Origin: Sporosarcina cyprini
Lineage (GTDB): Bacteria; Bacillota; Bacilli; Bacillales_A; Planococcaceae
Reading direction: 5' to 3'
Assembly: GCF_022048975.1 (NCBI RefSeq)
Contig: NZ_JAKMHX010000028.1
Coordinates: 62,001-126,000, forward strand
Length of the DNA stretch: 64,000 nucleotides
Shown here: positions 1-12,253 of the stretch, piece by piece
How positions within the stretch are numbered: the first letter of the stretch is position 1
How the letters are laid out: the number at the start of each line of letters is the position of its first letter
Translations under genes and position numbers: made by a program
Notes under the pieces: generated by a model
What the model saw: the letters and a program-made list of their open reading frames with translations, nothing else
What the model was told of the DNA's origin: nothing
Databases searched by the model: none

Positions 1-1
1 A

Positions 2-289
2 TCCGAACTTGGCGATATCGTATTCGTCGAACTTCCACAAGTCGGTGACGATGTAACAGCGGACGAGCCTTTTGGCAGCGTTGAGTCTGTTAAGACAGTT
101 TCCGAGCTTTACGCACCAATCAGCGGTAAAGTTGTCGAAGTGAACGAAGAGCTGGAAGACAGCCCAGAACTAGTAAACGAATCACCATATGAAGGCGCTT
201 GGATGATCGTCGTAGAAGCTTCCGACGAATCAGAACTAGACGCACTTATGTCTGCAGAAGACTATGACAAAATGACTGTTGGCGAGTAA
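2..289 (+). CDS. gcvH: Glycine cleavage system H protein, C-terminal part
   Basis: The frame is open from the first base of the window and ends at a TAA, giving 95 residues; the N-terminus lies outside. The fragment contains the lipoyl-attachment motif ESVKTVS with the modified lysine encoded at 92-94, followed by the family's acidic C-terminal part. H protein carries the aminomethyl intermediate on lipoyl-lysine between the P, T and L proteins of glycine cleavage. A lipoyl synthase gene (lipA) lies elsewhere in the window. Identity is clear from the motif and the flanking sequence; only the start is missing. Confidence 0.95.
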   Translation, partial: SELGDIVFVELPQVGDDVTADEPFGSVESVKTVSELYAPISGKVVEVNEELEDSPELVNESPYEGAWMIVVEASDESELDALMSAEDYDKMTVGE

Positions 290-326
290 TTAAGGGTACG
301 CTTTTAATAACGAGCGCAACAGGCTG

Positions 327-356
327 AGGCGCCGGAGAAATCCGGCGCCTTTCATG
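327..356 (+). terminator. Hairpin after gcvH
   Basis: Perfect 10-bp GC-rich stem (327-336 with 341-350) closed by a GAAA tetraloop and followed by a short, interrupted T run. It probably ends the gcvH transcript, although the weak T tract leaves room for readthrough into the next gene. Confidence 0.7.
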
Positions 357-375
357 TTCCGGATAGGGGTGCAAG

Positions 376-720
376 ATGATAAATGAAGACAAAGTGATCT
401 TTGTGGAAGGCCATTCGGATAAAAAACGTCTGCTCGCTGTATTGGCGGAGCCTGTCGAAATCGTATGTACGAATGGTACAGTCAGTCCGTACAAATTGGA
501 AGAGCTCCTCGCTCCCTATGAGCACCAGGATATCTATGTATTCGTTGACGCAGATGCGTCTGGAGATGCGATACGAGCACTTTTTAAACGGGAATATCCT
601 GAAGCCATTCATCTGTATACAGAGCGAGTGTATCGGCAAGTCGAGACAACCCCCTATCGAGCGCTTGCTCTTATTCTTCTGGCAGCGAATTTCAAGGTGC
701 ATCCCGACCTGTTGTTCTGA
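376..720 (+). CDS. yusF: Toprim-domain protein, YusF-like
   Basis: Small protein of 114 residues. Residues 5-60 form a compact Toprim fold: an N-terminal VIFVEGHSDKK with the conserved Glu, and VFVDADASGD with the DxD metal pair. Toprim domains catalyse metal-dependent phosphoryl transfer in primases, topoisomerases and OLD nucleases, but stand-alone proteins of this size have no assigned substrate. It sits between gcvH and a thioredoxin-like gene, as yusF does in B. subtilis. The name rests on that synteny plus the Toprim signature; the biochemical role is unknown. Confidence 0.8.
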   Translation: MINEDKVIFVEGHSDKKRLLAVLAEPVEIVCTNGTVSPYKLEELLAPYEHQDIYVFVDADASGDAIRALFKREYPEAIHLYTERVYRQVETTPYRALALILLAANFKVHPDLLF

Positions 721-760
721 AAAGGCGCCTTACGACACTTGATTCACAAGGAGGACATCT

Positions 761-1060
761 ATGGATAACTGGACACGTGAGCAATGGGAAGAAAAACGGA
801 GCCAATTTCCGGATGCCGCATTTTATTTATATACACCGCTATGCGGAACATGCGCAGTTGCTTCTAAAATGATGGAGGTCATAGCGGAGCTGAAACCTGA
901 TTTGCCTCTCGGCAAGGCGGATTTGAATTACGTCGAATCGATTGCGGTTGATTACGAGATCGAAAGCGTGCCCTGCCTTCTCATTCAAAGGGATGGGGAG
1001 CTGGCACATAAGATTTATGCGTTTCAATCCGTGCCGTATTTGCTTGAAAAATTAAGTTGA
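761..1060 (+). CDS. yusE: Thioredoxin-like protein, YusE-like
   Basis: 99-residue protein with one thioredoxin fold. The redox motif CGTC is at about residues 28-31 after a beta strand (FYLYTPLCGTC), and the cis-proline is seen in ESVPCLL. A strong AAGGAGG site precedes the ATG. It is probably a cytoplasmic thiol-disulfide protein. It follows the Toprim gene with a 40-bp gap and may share its transcript. The order gcvH, yusF, yusE, met importer resembles B. subtilis. The partner protein cannot be read from sequence. Confidence 0.85.
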   Translation: MDNWTREQWEEKRSQFPDAAFYLYTPLCGTCAVASKMMEVIAELKPDLPLGKADLNYVESIAVDYEIESVPCLLIQRDGELAHKIYAFQSVPYLLEKLS

Positions 1061-1110
1061 CAGTAAAAACACCGCATGGTATAACTGTTAACAATCAATT
1101 GAATATGTCG

Positions 1111-1284
1111 CTCTTATAAAGAGAGGTGGAGGGAAGTGCCCTATGAAGCCCGGCAACCGTCACATTTGTGAAATGGTGCCAAGTCACGCAAAGCGAATTG
1201 CTTTGAGAGATGAGAGATCGGACGAACGTTTATTACATAATACGTGATGCCTTTCTGCTTGTCTGCAGGAAGGCTTTTATTTTT
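1111..1284 (+). promoter_or_regulatory. SAM-I (S box) riboswitch with terminator
   Basis: The aptamer spans 1111-1217. P1 is formed by CTCTTAT (1111-1117) and ATGAGAG (1210-1216). The conserved S-box blocks GAGAGGTGGAGGGA, AAGCCCGGCAACC and GGTGCCAAGTCA are present in order. The expression platform is a terminator with a 10-bp stem (1249-1258 with 1265-1274) and a T-rich tail at 1275-1284. In this class, SAM binding favours the terminator, so the downstream metN-metI-metQ importer should be made only when SAM is scarce. Confidence 0.97.
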
Positions 1285-1347
1285 GGCCTGACAAGCGGAT
1301 ACTAAACGGCAGCGACATGATCAGCGAGAATAGCAGAGGTGAACAAA

Positions 1348-2370
1348 ATGATTGAATTAAAAGATGTCAATAAGCGATATGGCCAAAAAGACGGTTTACT
1401 GGCCGTCGATGGAGTCACGCTTTCTATTGGGGACGGCGCCATATTTGGCATCATTGGATATAGTGGAGCGGGTAAGAGTACGCTCATCCGTTTATTGAAT
1501 GGCTTGGAAAAGCCGACGTCCGGGACCATTACGATTGCAGGTCGTGAAATCTCCTCCGTTTCTGCAAAGGAACTTCGGAAAGTCCGCCAGAAAGTAAGCA
1601 TGATCTTTCAGCATTTCAACTTACTCTGGTCTCGGACAGTGAAAGGAAATATCGCATTCCCTTTGGAAATTGCCGGTGTGCCAAAAGCGGAACGAGATCG
1701 CAAAGTGGAGGAACTCATCGACCTTGTTGGTCTTCGCGGAAGGGAAAATGCTTATCCATCGGAACTTTCCGGCGGGCAGAAGCAGCGGGTCGGCATTGCA
1801 CGGGCGCTTGCGAATGAACCGGAAGTACTCCTTTGTGATGAAGCGACATCCGCACTGGATCCGGAAACGACTGATCAGATTTTAGATTTATTGACCGACA
1901 TCAATCAGCGTCTTGGATTGACGATCGTCATGATCACACATGAAATGCATGTCATCCGGAAAATTTGCCATCAGGTTGCCGTCATGGAAGCCGGCCGTGT
2001 TGTCGAAATCGGCAATGTGTTGGATGTGTTCCAGCAACCGAAAGCTGCTATCACCAAGCGGTTTGTTTCCCAAGTGACCGAGCCGGCTGGTACGGAGCAA
2101 GCTCTGGCTCACGTTCGCCAGGAAGTGCCGGACGGAACACTTGTCAAGCTGGTGTTCATCGGTGAGCGTACAGAACAGCCGGTTCTTTCCAGCCTGATTC
2201 GTTCTTTCCAAGTGGATGTGAACATCGTGCAAGGGAATATAACCCATACACAAGGCGGGGCATATGGAACATTGATTCTGCAAATTCTTGGCAATGAAAC
2301 GACCGTCCAAGAGGCGATTCAATACTTGCACAACGAAGGCGTTCAGGCGGAGGTGATCGTCCATGATTGA
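1348..2370 (+). CDS. metN: Methionine ABC importer ATP-binding protein
   Basis: 340 residues from the ATG at 1348, chosen over an in-frame GTG at 1339 because AGAGGTG (1335-1341) is correctly spaced for the ATG. Walker [10 protein letters not shown], signature LSGGQKQR and Walker [12 protein letters not shown] are intact. The last ~80 residues form the NIL (ferredoxin-like) regulatory domain that senses intracellular methionine in MetN proteins. The gene overlaps metI by 8 bases and is preceded by a SAM riboswitch. It powers uptake of methionine through MetI. Confidence 0.96.
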   Translation: MIELKDVNKRYGQKDGLLAVDGVTLSIGDGAIFGIIGYSGAGKSTLIRLLNGLEKPTSGTITIAGREISSVSAKELRKVRQKVSMIFQHFNLLWSRTVKGNIAFPLEIAGVPKAERDRKVEELIDLVGLRGRENAYPSELSGGQKQRVGIARALANEPEVLLCDEATSALDPETTDQILDLLTDINQRLGLTIVMITHEMHVIRKICHQVAVMEAGRVVEIGNVLDVFQQPKAAITKRFVSQVTEPAGTEQALAHVRQEVPDGTLVKLVFIGERTEQPVLSSLIRSFQVDVNIVQGNITHTQGGAYGTLILQILGNETTVQEAIQYLHNEGVQAEVIVHD

Positions 2371-3031
2371 AAAATTCTTTCCGAATGTTGATTGGGAACT
2401 AATGTGGGAAGCGACGAAAGAGACGATCTATATGACGGCCGCTTCGACTTTCTATACATTCATCTTTGGTCTGATCCTTGGGATTGTGTTGTTCTTGACG
2501 AGTCCCGGGCAGCTATGGGCAAATCGCACCTTGAACTTTATCACGGGTACTTTCGTCAATGTGTTCCGGTCCATTCCGTTCTTGATTTTGATCATTTTAT
2601 TGATACCATTCACGAAATTGATTATGGAATCCATGCGAGGACCGCAGGCAGCATTGCCGGCGCTCGTTATCGGCTCCGCTCCGTTTTACGCGCGGATGGT
2701 ACTGATTGGCTTGCAGGAGATCAATAAAGGCGTCATTGAGGCAGCTCGCTCGATGGGCGCCAAAACGAGCACAATCATCTTTAAAGTACTCATCCCAGAA
2801 TCATTGCCGGCACTTATTTCAGGGATTACTGTCACAGCGATCGCTTTGGTCGGCTATACAGCAATGGCCGGCGTTATCGGAGCTGGCGGTTTAGGGAATC
2901 TGGCGTATCTAGATGGTTTCCAACGAAACCGGGGAGATGTGACGCTGGCAGCGACGATTCTCATCTTGATCATCGTCTTTATCATCCAATTTATCGGCGA
3001 TTTGGCAGTGAAAAAAATCGACAAACGCTAA
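2363..3031 (+). CDS. metI: Methionine ABC importer permease
   Basis: 222-residue inner-membrane permease with about five hydrophobic helices. The EAA-type loop that docks on the ATPase is visible as [27 protein letters not shown]. Its ATG lies inside the end of metN, with an AGGTG site, which points to translational coupling. It is called metP in B. subtilis. It forms the membrane channel of the MetNIQ complex. Confidence 0.95.
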   Translation: MIEKFFPNVDWELMWEATKETIYMTAASTFYTFIFGLILGIVLFLTSPGQLWANRTLNFITGTFVNVFRSIPFLILIILLIPFTKLIMESMRGPQAALPALVIGSAPFYARMVLIGLQEINKGVIEAARSMGAKTSTIIFKVLIPESLPALISGITVTAIALVGYTAMAGVIGAGGLGNLAYLDGFQRNRGDVTLAATILILIIVFIIQFIGDLAVKKIDKR

Positions 3032-3089
3032 GTAAGGAACTGCAAGCTTCGGCTTGTTGACATAAAGCAACTAAAAGGAGAGAAACTAC

Positions 3090-3935
3090 ATGAAAAAGAT
3101 CATTTCGGCATTATTGCTCGCAACGCTTGTCTTGGCATTAGCAGCTTGCGGCACAAAAGATAAAGACAGCAATAACGCGTCTTCTGGAGAAGGATCACAA
3201 GAAAAAACGAAAATTGTAGTCGGCGCTTCGAATACACCTCACGCGGTCATCCTGAAAAAAGCAAAGCCATTGCTTGAAGAAAAAGGATATGAGTTAGAGA
3301 TTGAAACGTACCAAGATTATGTCCTTCCGAATAAAGATTTGGATGCAGGCGACTTGGATGCGAACTACTTCCAGCACATTCCGTACATGGAAGGTCAAAT
3401 CGCTGACTTCGGCTATGATTTCGTCAATGCTGGGTCAATCCATATCGAACCAATCGGCGTTTATTCAAAGAAATATAAGTCACTGGATGAGCTTCCAGAA
3501 GGTGCGACAATCTTGATCAGCAACTCGGTTGCAGACCATGGCCGTGTACTTGCGATGCTTGAAGAAAAAGGACTTATTACACTCGCTGAAGGCGTGGATA
3601 AAGTAAAAGCGGAATTGGGCGACATCGTCGACAATCCGAAAAACCTGAAGTTTGATGCAAACTATGAACCGGCTCTAATGCCGCAGCTTTATAATAACGA
3701 CGAAGGCGATGCGTTATTGATCAACTCCAACTATGCGATTGATGCTGGTTTGAATCCACTTGAGGATGCGATTGCTCTTGAGAGCGAAGACTCCCCATAT
3801 GTAAACATCATTACCGTCAATAAAGGCGATGAGAATAACGAAGCAATCAAAGCGTTAGTCGAAGTTTTAAAGTCAAAAGAAATCCAAGACTTCATCCTTG
3901 AAGAGTGGAAAGGCTCTGTAGTGCCTGTTAAGTAA
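3090..3935 (+). CDS. metQ: Methionine-binding lipoprotein
   Basis: 281 residues with a lipoprotein signal: a positively charged start, a hydrophobic stretch, and the lipobox LAAC at about residues 17-20. The mature part matches the NlpA/MetQ family, with VGASNTPHAVIL near its start and LDANYFQHIPYM. It captures methionine outside the membrane and delivers it to MetI. It is the last gene of the SAM-controlled operon and is followed by a strong terminator. Confidence 0.95.
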   Translation: MKKIISALLLATLVLALAACGTKDKDSNNASSGEGSQEKTKIVVGASNTPHAVILKKAKPLLEEKGYELEIETYQDYVLPNKDLDAGDLDANYFQHIPYMEGQIADFGYDFVNAGSIHIEPIGVYSKKYKSLDELPEGATILISNSVADHGRVLAMLEEKGLITLAEGVDKVKAELGDIVDNPKNLKFDANYEPALMPQLYNNDEGDALLINSNYAIDAGLNPLEDAIALESEDSPYVNIITVNKGDENNEAIKALVEVLKSKEIQDFILEEWKGSVVPVK

Positions 3936-3949
3936 TCAAATGAAACTGA

Positions 3950-3980
3950 CCTCTTTCCGTCATGGAAAGGGGTTTTTTTT
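3950..3980 (+). terminator. Terminator of metNIQ
   Basis: Nine-bp stem (3950-3958 with 3964-3972) with a 5-nt loop followed by eight T residues, a textbook intrinsic terminator. Confidence 0.92.
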
Positions 3981-4082
3981 GATAAATAATTATGAAAACT
4001 CCCTGTACTGTTCCACTGCTTCCAATAGTATGGTAGAGTTAAATGGTTGGAAATACAGTTGTACATCTAGGGAGGACATGGG

Positions 4083-5264
4083 ATGAGAATTAAACTAGGA
4101 CTTATTTGGCGCATCATTATCGCCATCGGACTCGCTATCTTATTAGGATGGTCACTGCCTTTGCTTCATGAAGGGTTTGCAAAAGGCTTCGGCAGGACGT
4201 TTGCCACGTTCAATATGATCTTCGGCGGCTTCTTGAACTTCGTCGTACCTTTAATCATTGTGGCTTTCATTGCTCCGGGTATTGCAAAGCTCGGAAAGGG
4301 TTCCGGAAAATTGCTCGGCTTGGCAACGGCTTTCGCCTATATTTCGACGATAGTCGCCGGCGTGCTCGCATTCTTTGCCGCAACGACGATTTTGCCAAAC
4401 TTTATTAAAACAGGTCAAAAGCAGATCGAAGGAACGCATCATGTGCTGGAGCCGTTTTTTGAATTGGAATTGACTCCGCTGATGGGTGTCATGACTGCTT
4501 TATTGCTTGCTTTCATTCTCGGTATCGGAATGGCATCCATCAACAGCAAGTCGATGCTCGCATTTTTTGATGAATTTAACTTGTTAATCGAGAAAGTCAT
4601 CTCGTATATCATCATTCCATTGCTACCGATCCATATCTTTGGGATATTCCTTAATATGACTTACACGGGCGAGGTAGCGAAAGTTCTCTCTGTCTTCGCA
4701 ATGGTTTTTGTCATGATCATCACGCTTCATTTAATCATGCTGACTCTGCAGTACACAGTGGCGGGAACATTGAATGGTAAAAATCCGTTCATGCTCATGA
4801 AAACGATGGCACCAGCTTACATGACGGCAATCGGTACACAGTCATCAGCCGCTACCATACCCGTTACATTGCGTCAGGCGAAAAAGACGGGGGCTTCTGA
4901 TAAGGTGACTGATTTCACCATTCCGCTATTTGCGACAATCCATCTGTCAGGAAGTACAATCACACTCGTGTCATGTTCCATTGGCGTTCTTCTAATGAAC
5001 GGCATGCCAATTGAATTCGGCAGTTACTTTCCTTTCATTCTCATGCTTGGTGTCACAATGATTGCGGCACCGGGTGTGCCTGGAGGAGCAGTCATGGCAG
5101 CTGTCGGTTTACTTGGAACCATGCTTCATTTTGACGAATCGATGATTGCGCTCATGATCGCATTATATATGGCGCAAGACAGCTTTGGTACAGCTACGAA
5201 CGTAACAGGGGACGGAGCGCTAGCGATGATTGTCGATCGTTTCACTCCGAAGGAAAAAGCGTAA
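4083..5264 (+). CDS. Dicarboxylate/amino acid:cation symporter (DAACS family)
   Basis: 393-residue integral membrane protein with around eight long hydrophobic segments and the re-entrant features of the glutamate/dicarboxylate:Na+ symporter family. The serine-rich loop is visible as YMTAIGTQSSAATIPVTLR, and the C-terminal substrate region contains PGVPGGAVMAA and MAQDSFGTATNVTGDGA. It lies alone between two terminators, so it is probably monocistronic. The substrate could be glutamate, serine/threonine or C4-dicarboxylates; the sequence alone does not decide. Confidence 0.9.
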   Translation: MRIKLGLIWRIIIAIGLAILLGWSLPLLHEGFAKGFGRTFATFNMIFGGFLNFVVPLIIVAFIAPGIAKLGKGSGKLLGLATAFAYISTIVAGVLAFFAATTILPNFIKTGQKQIEGTHHVLEPFFELELTPLMGVMTALLLAFILGIGMASINSKSMLAFFDEFNLLIEKVISYIIIPLLPIHIFGIFLNMTYTGEVAKVLSVFAMVFVMIITLHLIMLTLQYTVAGTLNGKNPFMLMKTMAPAYMTAIGTQSSAATIPVTLRQAKKTGASDKVTDFTIPLFATIHLSGSTITLVSCSIGVLLMNGMPIEFGSYFPFILMLGVTMIAAPGVPGGAVMAAVGLLGTMLHFDESMIALMIALYMAQDSFGTATNVTGDGALAMIVDRFTPKEKA

Positions 5265-5284
5265 AACAACTGAAATTCGCAATT

Positions 5285-5320
5285 AATCATCCCGGTTTTA
5301 TCTTCCGGGATGATTTTTTT
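5285..5320 (+). terminator. Terminator of the DAACS symporter gene
   Basis: Eleven-bp stem AATCATCCCGG (5285-5295) with CCGGGATGATT (5305-5315), loop of nine, then a T run to 5320. Confidence 0.92.
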
Positions 5321-5417
5321 CGTCTTGTATTCTCAATCAACAGAGGATAATTGAAAATATCATGTTAGTGGAAAGTCAATAATTTTCTGCGGACAAAGAG
5401 GGCAATCGGCAATTACT

Positions 5418-5466
5418 TTATAATGATTCTCAATGATTTGCAACGTAGCTGGGAATGCGATAAGAT
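5418..5466 (+). promoter_or_regulatory. suf upstream region: Fur/PerR-like box and candidate promoter
   Basis: 5418-5432 reads TTATAATGATTCTCA, matching 12 of the 14 specified positions of the 7-1-7 Fur consensus; the left half also fits PerR. A sigma-A-like promoter may follow: TTGCAA (5438-5443), 17-bp spacer, TAAGAT (5461-5466). Both are weak matches read by eye. Iron or peroxide control of suf would make physiological sense but is inference. Confidence 0.4.
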
Positions 5467-5528
5467 TAGAATGATACTAAAATGAGAATGGATAAACCGT
5501 TCATCTTGATCATACTGGAGGTAGTGGA

Positions 5529-6308
5529 ATGGCAACTTTGGAAATTAAAGACCTTCATGTCGAAATTGAAGGCAAGGAAATATTGAAAGGTGTCAATTTG
5601 ACAATTAATACAGGCGAGATCCATGCGATTATGGGTCCGAATGGTACAGGTAAATCTACGCTGTCATCAGCGATTATGGGCCACCCTAAATATGAAGTAA
5701 CATCCGGAACAGTAACATTGGACGGAGAAGATGTCCTTGAAATGGAAGTGGACGAGCGGGCTAAAGCAGGTCTTTTCCTTGCCATGCAATATCCAAGTGA
5801 AATTTCCGGCGTAACAAATGCTGACTTCTTGCGCTCTGCAGTGAATGCGCGCCGTGAAGAAGGCGATGAGATTTCATTGATGAAATTCATCCGTGAACTA
5901 GACAACAAAATGGATCTCCTTGAAATGGATCAAGATATGGCAACACGTTATTTAAACGAAGGATTCTCTGGTGGAGAAAAGAAGCGTAACGAAATTCTTC
6001 AATTGATGATGCTTCAGCCGAAATTCGCAATCCTTGACGAAATCGACTCCGGTCTAGATATCGATGCTTTGAAGATCGTGTCGAAAGGAATCAACGAAAT
6101 GCGCGGAGAAGGATTTGGCTGCATGATTATCACGCACTACCAACGCCTTCTAAATTACATCACTCCAGACTTCGTCCATGTCATGATGCAAGGTAAAGTC
6201 GTTAAATCAGGTGGAGCAGAACTTGCGAAGAAGCTTGAAGAGAACGGTTATGACTGGATTAAAGAAGAACTTGGAATTGAAGACGAGACTGTTGGACAAG
6301 AAGCATAA
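5529..6308 (+). CDS. sufC: Fe-S cluster assembly ATPase SufC
   Basis: 259 residues; ABC-type ATPase without membrane segments. Walker [10 protein letters not shown] is at about residues 38-46, signature [10 protein letters not shown], Walker [13 protein letters not shown]. SufC forms the SufBCD scaffold complex with SufB and SufD, encoded downstream, and drives cluster assembly. It has a strong GGAGG site and is first in the sufCDSUB operon, the usual Firmicutes order. Confidence 0.97.
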   Translation: MATLEIKDLHVEIEGKEILKGVNLTINTGEIHAIMGPNGTGKSTLSSAIMGHPKYEVTSGTVTLDGEDVLEMEVDERAKAGLFLAMQYPSEISGVTNADFLRSAVNARREEGDEISLMKFIRELDNKMDLLEMDQDMATRYLNEGFSGGEKKRNEILQLMMLQPKFAILDEIDSGLDIDALKIVSKGINEMRGEGFGCMIITHYQRLLNYITPDFVHVMMQGKVVKSGGAELAKKLEENGYDWIKEELGIEDETVGQEA

Positions 6309-6326
6309 GAAAGGGGACGATTCAAA

Positions 6327-8853
<2,527 letters not shown>

Positions 8854-8854
<1 letters not shown>

Positions 8855-9294
8855 TGTCAATTAACAAATTAGACCAATTGTACCGGTCCGTTATAATGGA
8901 CCATTACAAAAACCCAAGAAACAAAGGCGTATTATCCGACAACAATGTAACGATCGATATGAATAACCCGACTTGCGGCGACGTCATCCATTTGACACTT
9001 CAAGTGGAGGATGGCGTCGTGCAAGACGCGAAATTCGAAGGGGAAGGATGTTCCATTTCCATGGCATCCGCATCGATGATGACCCAATTGGTCAAAGGCA
9101 AAAAGACGGAAGACGCCGTGAAATATGCCCATCTATTCTCGGACATGATGCTTGGCAAGGATGTAGATGATTCCGTCGATTTAGGAGACATTGAAGCCTT
9201 ATCGGGTGTCGCAAAATTTCCAGCCCGTATCAAATGCGCTACATTGGCGTGGAAGGCGCTGGAAAAAGGAGTCGGGAACGAATCCGAGGATTGA
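8854..9294 (+). CDS. sufU: Sulfur-transfer protein SufU
   Basis: 146 residues, IscU-like fold. The three metal/sulfur cysteines are visible in NPTCGD, GEGCSIS and IKCATL. The 18-22 residue insertion before the last cysteine separates SufU from IscU. In Firmicutes SufU is a zinc-dependent sulfurtransferase that accepts persulfide sulfur from SufS. It sits directly after sufS with overlapping stop and start codons. Confidence 0.95.
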
Positions 9295-9351
9295 TTATTC
9301 TACCTCGAATGAAGGGACCTGGCTACTGACAAATAAGAACGGAGGATTCAA

Positions 9352-10749
9352 ATGGCGAAAAAAATGCCTGAAATCGGCGATTATAAATATGGTTTCCATG
9401 ACAAAGACGTATCTGTTTTCCGTTCGGAACGTGGATTGACGAAAGAGATCGTTGAAGAAATTTCTCGAATGAAAGAAGAACCGCAATGGATGCTTGACTA
9501 TCGGTTGAAATCCCTTGAAATCTTCTACAGCAAGCCAATGCCACAATGGGGTGGCGACTTGAATTCATTGAACTTCGATGAAATCACCTATTACGTAAAG
9601 CCATCCGAAGCGACAGAACGCTCATGGGATGAAGTACCGGAAGAAATCAAACGGACTTTTGACAAACTCGGTATTCCGGAAGCAGAACAAAAATACTTGG
9701 CTGGTGTATCCGCACAGTATGAATCTGAAGTGGTCTACCACAACATGAAAGAAGATCTCGAGGATATGGGGATCGTCTTCAAGGATACGGATTCCGCCCT
9801 TCGTGAAAACGAAGAGCTATTTAAAAAATACTGGGGCACTGTTATTCCGAACACGGATAACAAATTCTCTGCATTGAACTCTGCTGTCTGGTCCGGTGGT
9901 TCTTTCATTTACGTACCGCCTGGCGTGAAAGTGGAAACGCCATTGCAAGCCTACTTCCGTATTAACTCGGAAAACATGGGACAATTTGAGCGGACGTTGA
10001 TCGTTGTCGACGAAGGCGCAAGCGTACATTATGTTGAAGGATGTACAGCACCTGTTTACACAACGAACTCCCTGCACAGTGCGGTTGTTGAGATCATCAT
10101 CAAGAAAGACGCATACTGCCGTTATACAACGATTCAAAACTGGGCGAACAACGTCTACAACCTCGTTACGAAGCGTGCTGTTTGTGAAGCGAACGCAACG
10201 ATGGAATGGATCGACGGCAACATCGGTTCGAAATTAACGATGAAATACCCGGCTTGTATCCTGAAAGGCGAAGGCGCACGTGGAATGACACTTTCCATCG
10301 CACTTGCCGGTAAAGGCCAACACCAAGATGCTGGAGCGAAAATGATGCACTTGGCGCCGAATACGTCATCTACAATCGTATCCAAGTCGATTTCCCAACA
10401 CGGTGGTAAAGTAACCTACCGTGGTGTCGTACACTTCGGCCGTCGTGCAGAAGGCGCTCGTGCGAACATCGAATGTGATACGTTGATCATGGATAAGCTG
10501 TCTACATCCGACACAATTCCATACAACGAAATCCTAAACGACAATATTTCACTCGAGCATGAAGCGAAAGTTTCCAAAGTATCCGAAGAGCAGCTCTTCT
10601 ACTTGATGAGCCGCGGTATTCCGGAACAAGAAGCGACTGAAATGATTGTCATGGGCTTCATCGAGCCATTCACAAAAGAATTGCCGATGGAATACGCAGT
10701 TGAAATGAACCGTTTGATCAAGTTCGAAATGGAAGGGTCTATCGGTTAA
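9352..10749 (+). CDS. sufB: Fe-S cluster scaffold protein SufB
   Basis: 465 residues. It carries the N-terminal SufB extension ([18 protein letters not shown]), the beta-helix core with [26 protein letters not shown], and the conserved tail [24 protein letters not shown]. It is the scaffold on which the nascent Fe-S cluster forms, in complex with SufC and SufD. It is the last gene of the operon, has a strong GGAGG site 8 bp before its ATG, and is followed by a terminator. Confidence 0.97.
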   Translation: MAKKMPEIGDYKYGFHDKDVSVFRSERGLTKEIVEEISRMKEEPQWMLDYRLKSLEIFYSKPMPQWGGDLNSLNFDEITYYVKPSEATERSWDEVPEEIKRTFDKLGIPEAEQKYLAGVSAQYESEVVYHNMKEDLEDMGIVFKDTDSALRENEELFKKYWGTVIPNTDNKFSALNSAVWSGGSFIYVPPGVKVETPLQAYFRINSENMGQFERTLIVVDEGASVHYVEGCTAPVYTTNSLHSAVVEIIIKKDAYCRYTTIQNWANNVYNLVTKRAVCEANATMEWIDGNIGSKLTMKYPACILKGEGARGMTLSIALAGKGQHQDAGAKMMHLAPNTSSTIVSKSISQHGGKVTYRGVVHFGRRAEGARANIECDTLIMDKLSTSDTIPYNEILNDNISLEHEAKVSKVSEEQLFYLMSRGIPEQEATEMIVMGFIEPFTKELPMEYAVEMNRLIKFEMEGSIG

Positions 10750-10759
10750 ATATATATTG

Positions 10760-10797
10760 CCCTTGTCACATCTCGTTTGTGGCAAGGGTACTTTTTT
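10760..10797 (+). terminator. Terminator of the suf operon
   Basis: Eleven-bp stem CCCTTGTCACA (10760-10770) with TGTGGCAAGGG (10778-10788), including one G-U pair, followed by TACTTTTTT. Confidence 0.88.
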
Positions 10798-10875
10798 GTA
10801 AACTTACATTCATTAACTACACTCCAAAATACAACTAGAATGACATATGCCGTAGGAGATTTATTAGGAGGACAT

Positions 10876-11601
10876 ATGAGAAAGTTTGTTTTTGCATTCA
10901 GTATTATTTGTCTGCTGCTAATGGCTGGCTGTGGAAATGACCAAACGAGCAGTAAAGCGGAAGGACATGAAGGGACTGCTGGAGGCAGCACTGAAGAGAA
11001 TACAAATCAACAAGTTGAAATAAAAGATTTGGAAGTCGTCGAGTATGGGTATGAACGTGACGCAGATGGTTATTTACAAGTAGCCGGAGTCTTTAAGAAC
11101 CCGAACAAAGAACATACAGCAAAATCAGCTCACATCAATTGGACGATTACGGACGAAAATGGGGTAGTCATTGCTGAACCTAGTACTGTAAGAACCATTC
11201 GTCCAGGTGAAACCGTAGTGATGAGTTTTCCCGCAATTCAACACCAAGACTTTGAGGAAATTAAAGTGGGATTGGAAGTGAAAGAGGAAAATTGGATTAT
11301 TGAAGAGGCGCCTTTGGCCTCATCCTCTGATATTGCATTAACCGACCTTGTAGTGGAGAAAAATTTCTACGAAGCATATGTGGTCAATGGCTATATAGAA
11401 AATAAAAGCGAGTATGATATCTCGTCTGTTGATGTTGGAATGATATTTAAAAAGGACGGGAAAATTGTAGGTGGGGCATTCCGTGAAATCTATTCACCAT
11501 TGAAAGCCGGGCAGGAATATGATTTTAACATGGCTTCCTCCATTGCATTCCCTGAAATGGATGACTACGAAATTTTTCTTTATAACATTGAAGTAAAATA
11601 G
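10876..11601 (+). CDS. Lipoprotein with repeated FxLYD-like beta domains
   Basis: 241 residues from the ATG at 10876, which has a correctly placed AGGAGGA. An upstream in-frame start inside the suf terminator is rejected. The signal peptide ends with LMAGC, a lipobox at residues 15-19. After a low-complexity acidic linker the mature part shows two stretches of the form VxGxxxNxxxxxxxxxxV (VAGVFKNPNKEH and VNGYIENKSEYD), typical of FxLYD/DUF4352-type immunoglobulin-like domains. It is probably anchored outside the membrane. The role is unknown and nothing ties it functionally to suf. Confidence 0.75.
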   Translation: MRKFVFAFSIICLLLMAGCGNDQTSSKAEGHEGTAGGSTEENTNQQVEIKDLEVVEYGYERDADGYLQVAGVFKNPNKEHTAKSAHINWTITDENGVVIAEPSTVRTIRPGETVVMSFPAIQHQDFEEIKVGLEVKEENWIIEEAPLASSSDIALTDLVVEKNFYEAYVVNGYIENKSEYDISSVDVGMIFKKDGKIVGGAFREIYSPLKAGQEYDFNMASSIAFPEMDDYEIFLYNIEVK

Positions 11602-11611
11602 AAGACTTTAT

Positions 11612-11650
11612 AACGAGCAGCCTGATAGTTAATGGGAAGCTCGTTTTTTT
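11612..11650 (+). terminator. Terminator of the lipoprotein gene
   Basis: Seven-bp stem AACGAGC/GCTCGTT with a 20-nt loop and a T run to 11650. The loop is long, so efficiency is uncertain. Confidence 0.75.
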
Positions 11651-11741
11651 ATGATTGTCAGGTAGAAGAGATATTTCAATAATTTAAAAAGGGTATTCCC
11701 ATGCAAGCCTAGAATTCTCAAGGAATAAGGAGGATGAGAGA

Positions 11742-12155
11742 ATGGATATAGCAAACAGTGCATGGTGGAATGGCAACGTTGTGGTTTGGCATTATGTGCA
11801 AGACTTGAAGCGGGCAATTGAATGGTACTCTGAGATTCTGGGGATACAGCCTGTGGATCAATTAGATGTAGCTTGTTTTTTTCGAATTAATGAAAACACA
11901 AAATTAGCACTAAGTAATCGTTACAAAGCCAATGAAGATAACGACCTGCCTGTCAGTTCCGTATTAGATCTGCAATGTGATGATGTTATTTCTGTACACC
12001 GGTTGTTGAAGAGCCAGGGGGTAAATGTAGAGGAACTTACAAATCCGCTGCATACCTATTCTGAATTTTATTTCGAAGATTTAGATAAGAATTTGATTAG
12101 AGTCCACGGATTTGTACAGAACAAAGAAGTATCTGAACTTCCATCCAACGATTGA
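11742..12155 (+). CDS. VOC (glyoxalase/bleomycin resistance) family protein
   Basis: 137 residues forming one vicinal-oxygen-chelate module. It has the beta-alpha-beta start WHYVQDLKRAIEWYSEILGIQ, the central strand SVLDLQCDDV and the closing EFYFEDLDKNLIRVHGF, where the Glu of FYFEDLD is the usual metal ligand. Such proteins bind a metal and act on varied small molecules, from methylglyoxal adducts to antibiotics; no substrate can be assigned. It is a single gene with its own GGAGG site and terminator. Confidence 0.8.
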   Translation: MDIANSAWWNGNVVVWHYVQDLKRAIEWYSEILGIQPVDQLDVACFFRINENTKLALSNRYKANEDNDLPVSSVLDLQCDDVISVHRLLKSQGVNVEELTNPLHTYSEFYFEDLDKNLIRVHGFVQNKEVSELPSND

Positions 12156-12166
12156 AAGTAAAAGTG

Positions 12167-12213
12167 ATACACCCCAGCAGGACGAGTAAAGTCTTACCTG
12201 TTGGGGTGTATTA
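12167..12213 (+). terminator. Terminator of the VOC gene
   Basis: Fifteen-bp stem (12167-12181 with 12197-12211, one G-U pair), 15-nt loop, short T/A-rich tail. Confidence 0.8.
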
Positions 12214-12253
12214 TTAATTCTATCAATTATTCTCTGTCAGGAAGATAAAACTC

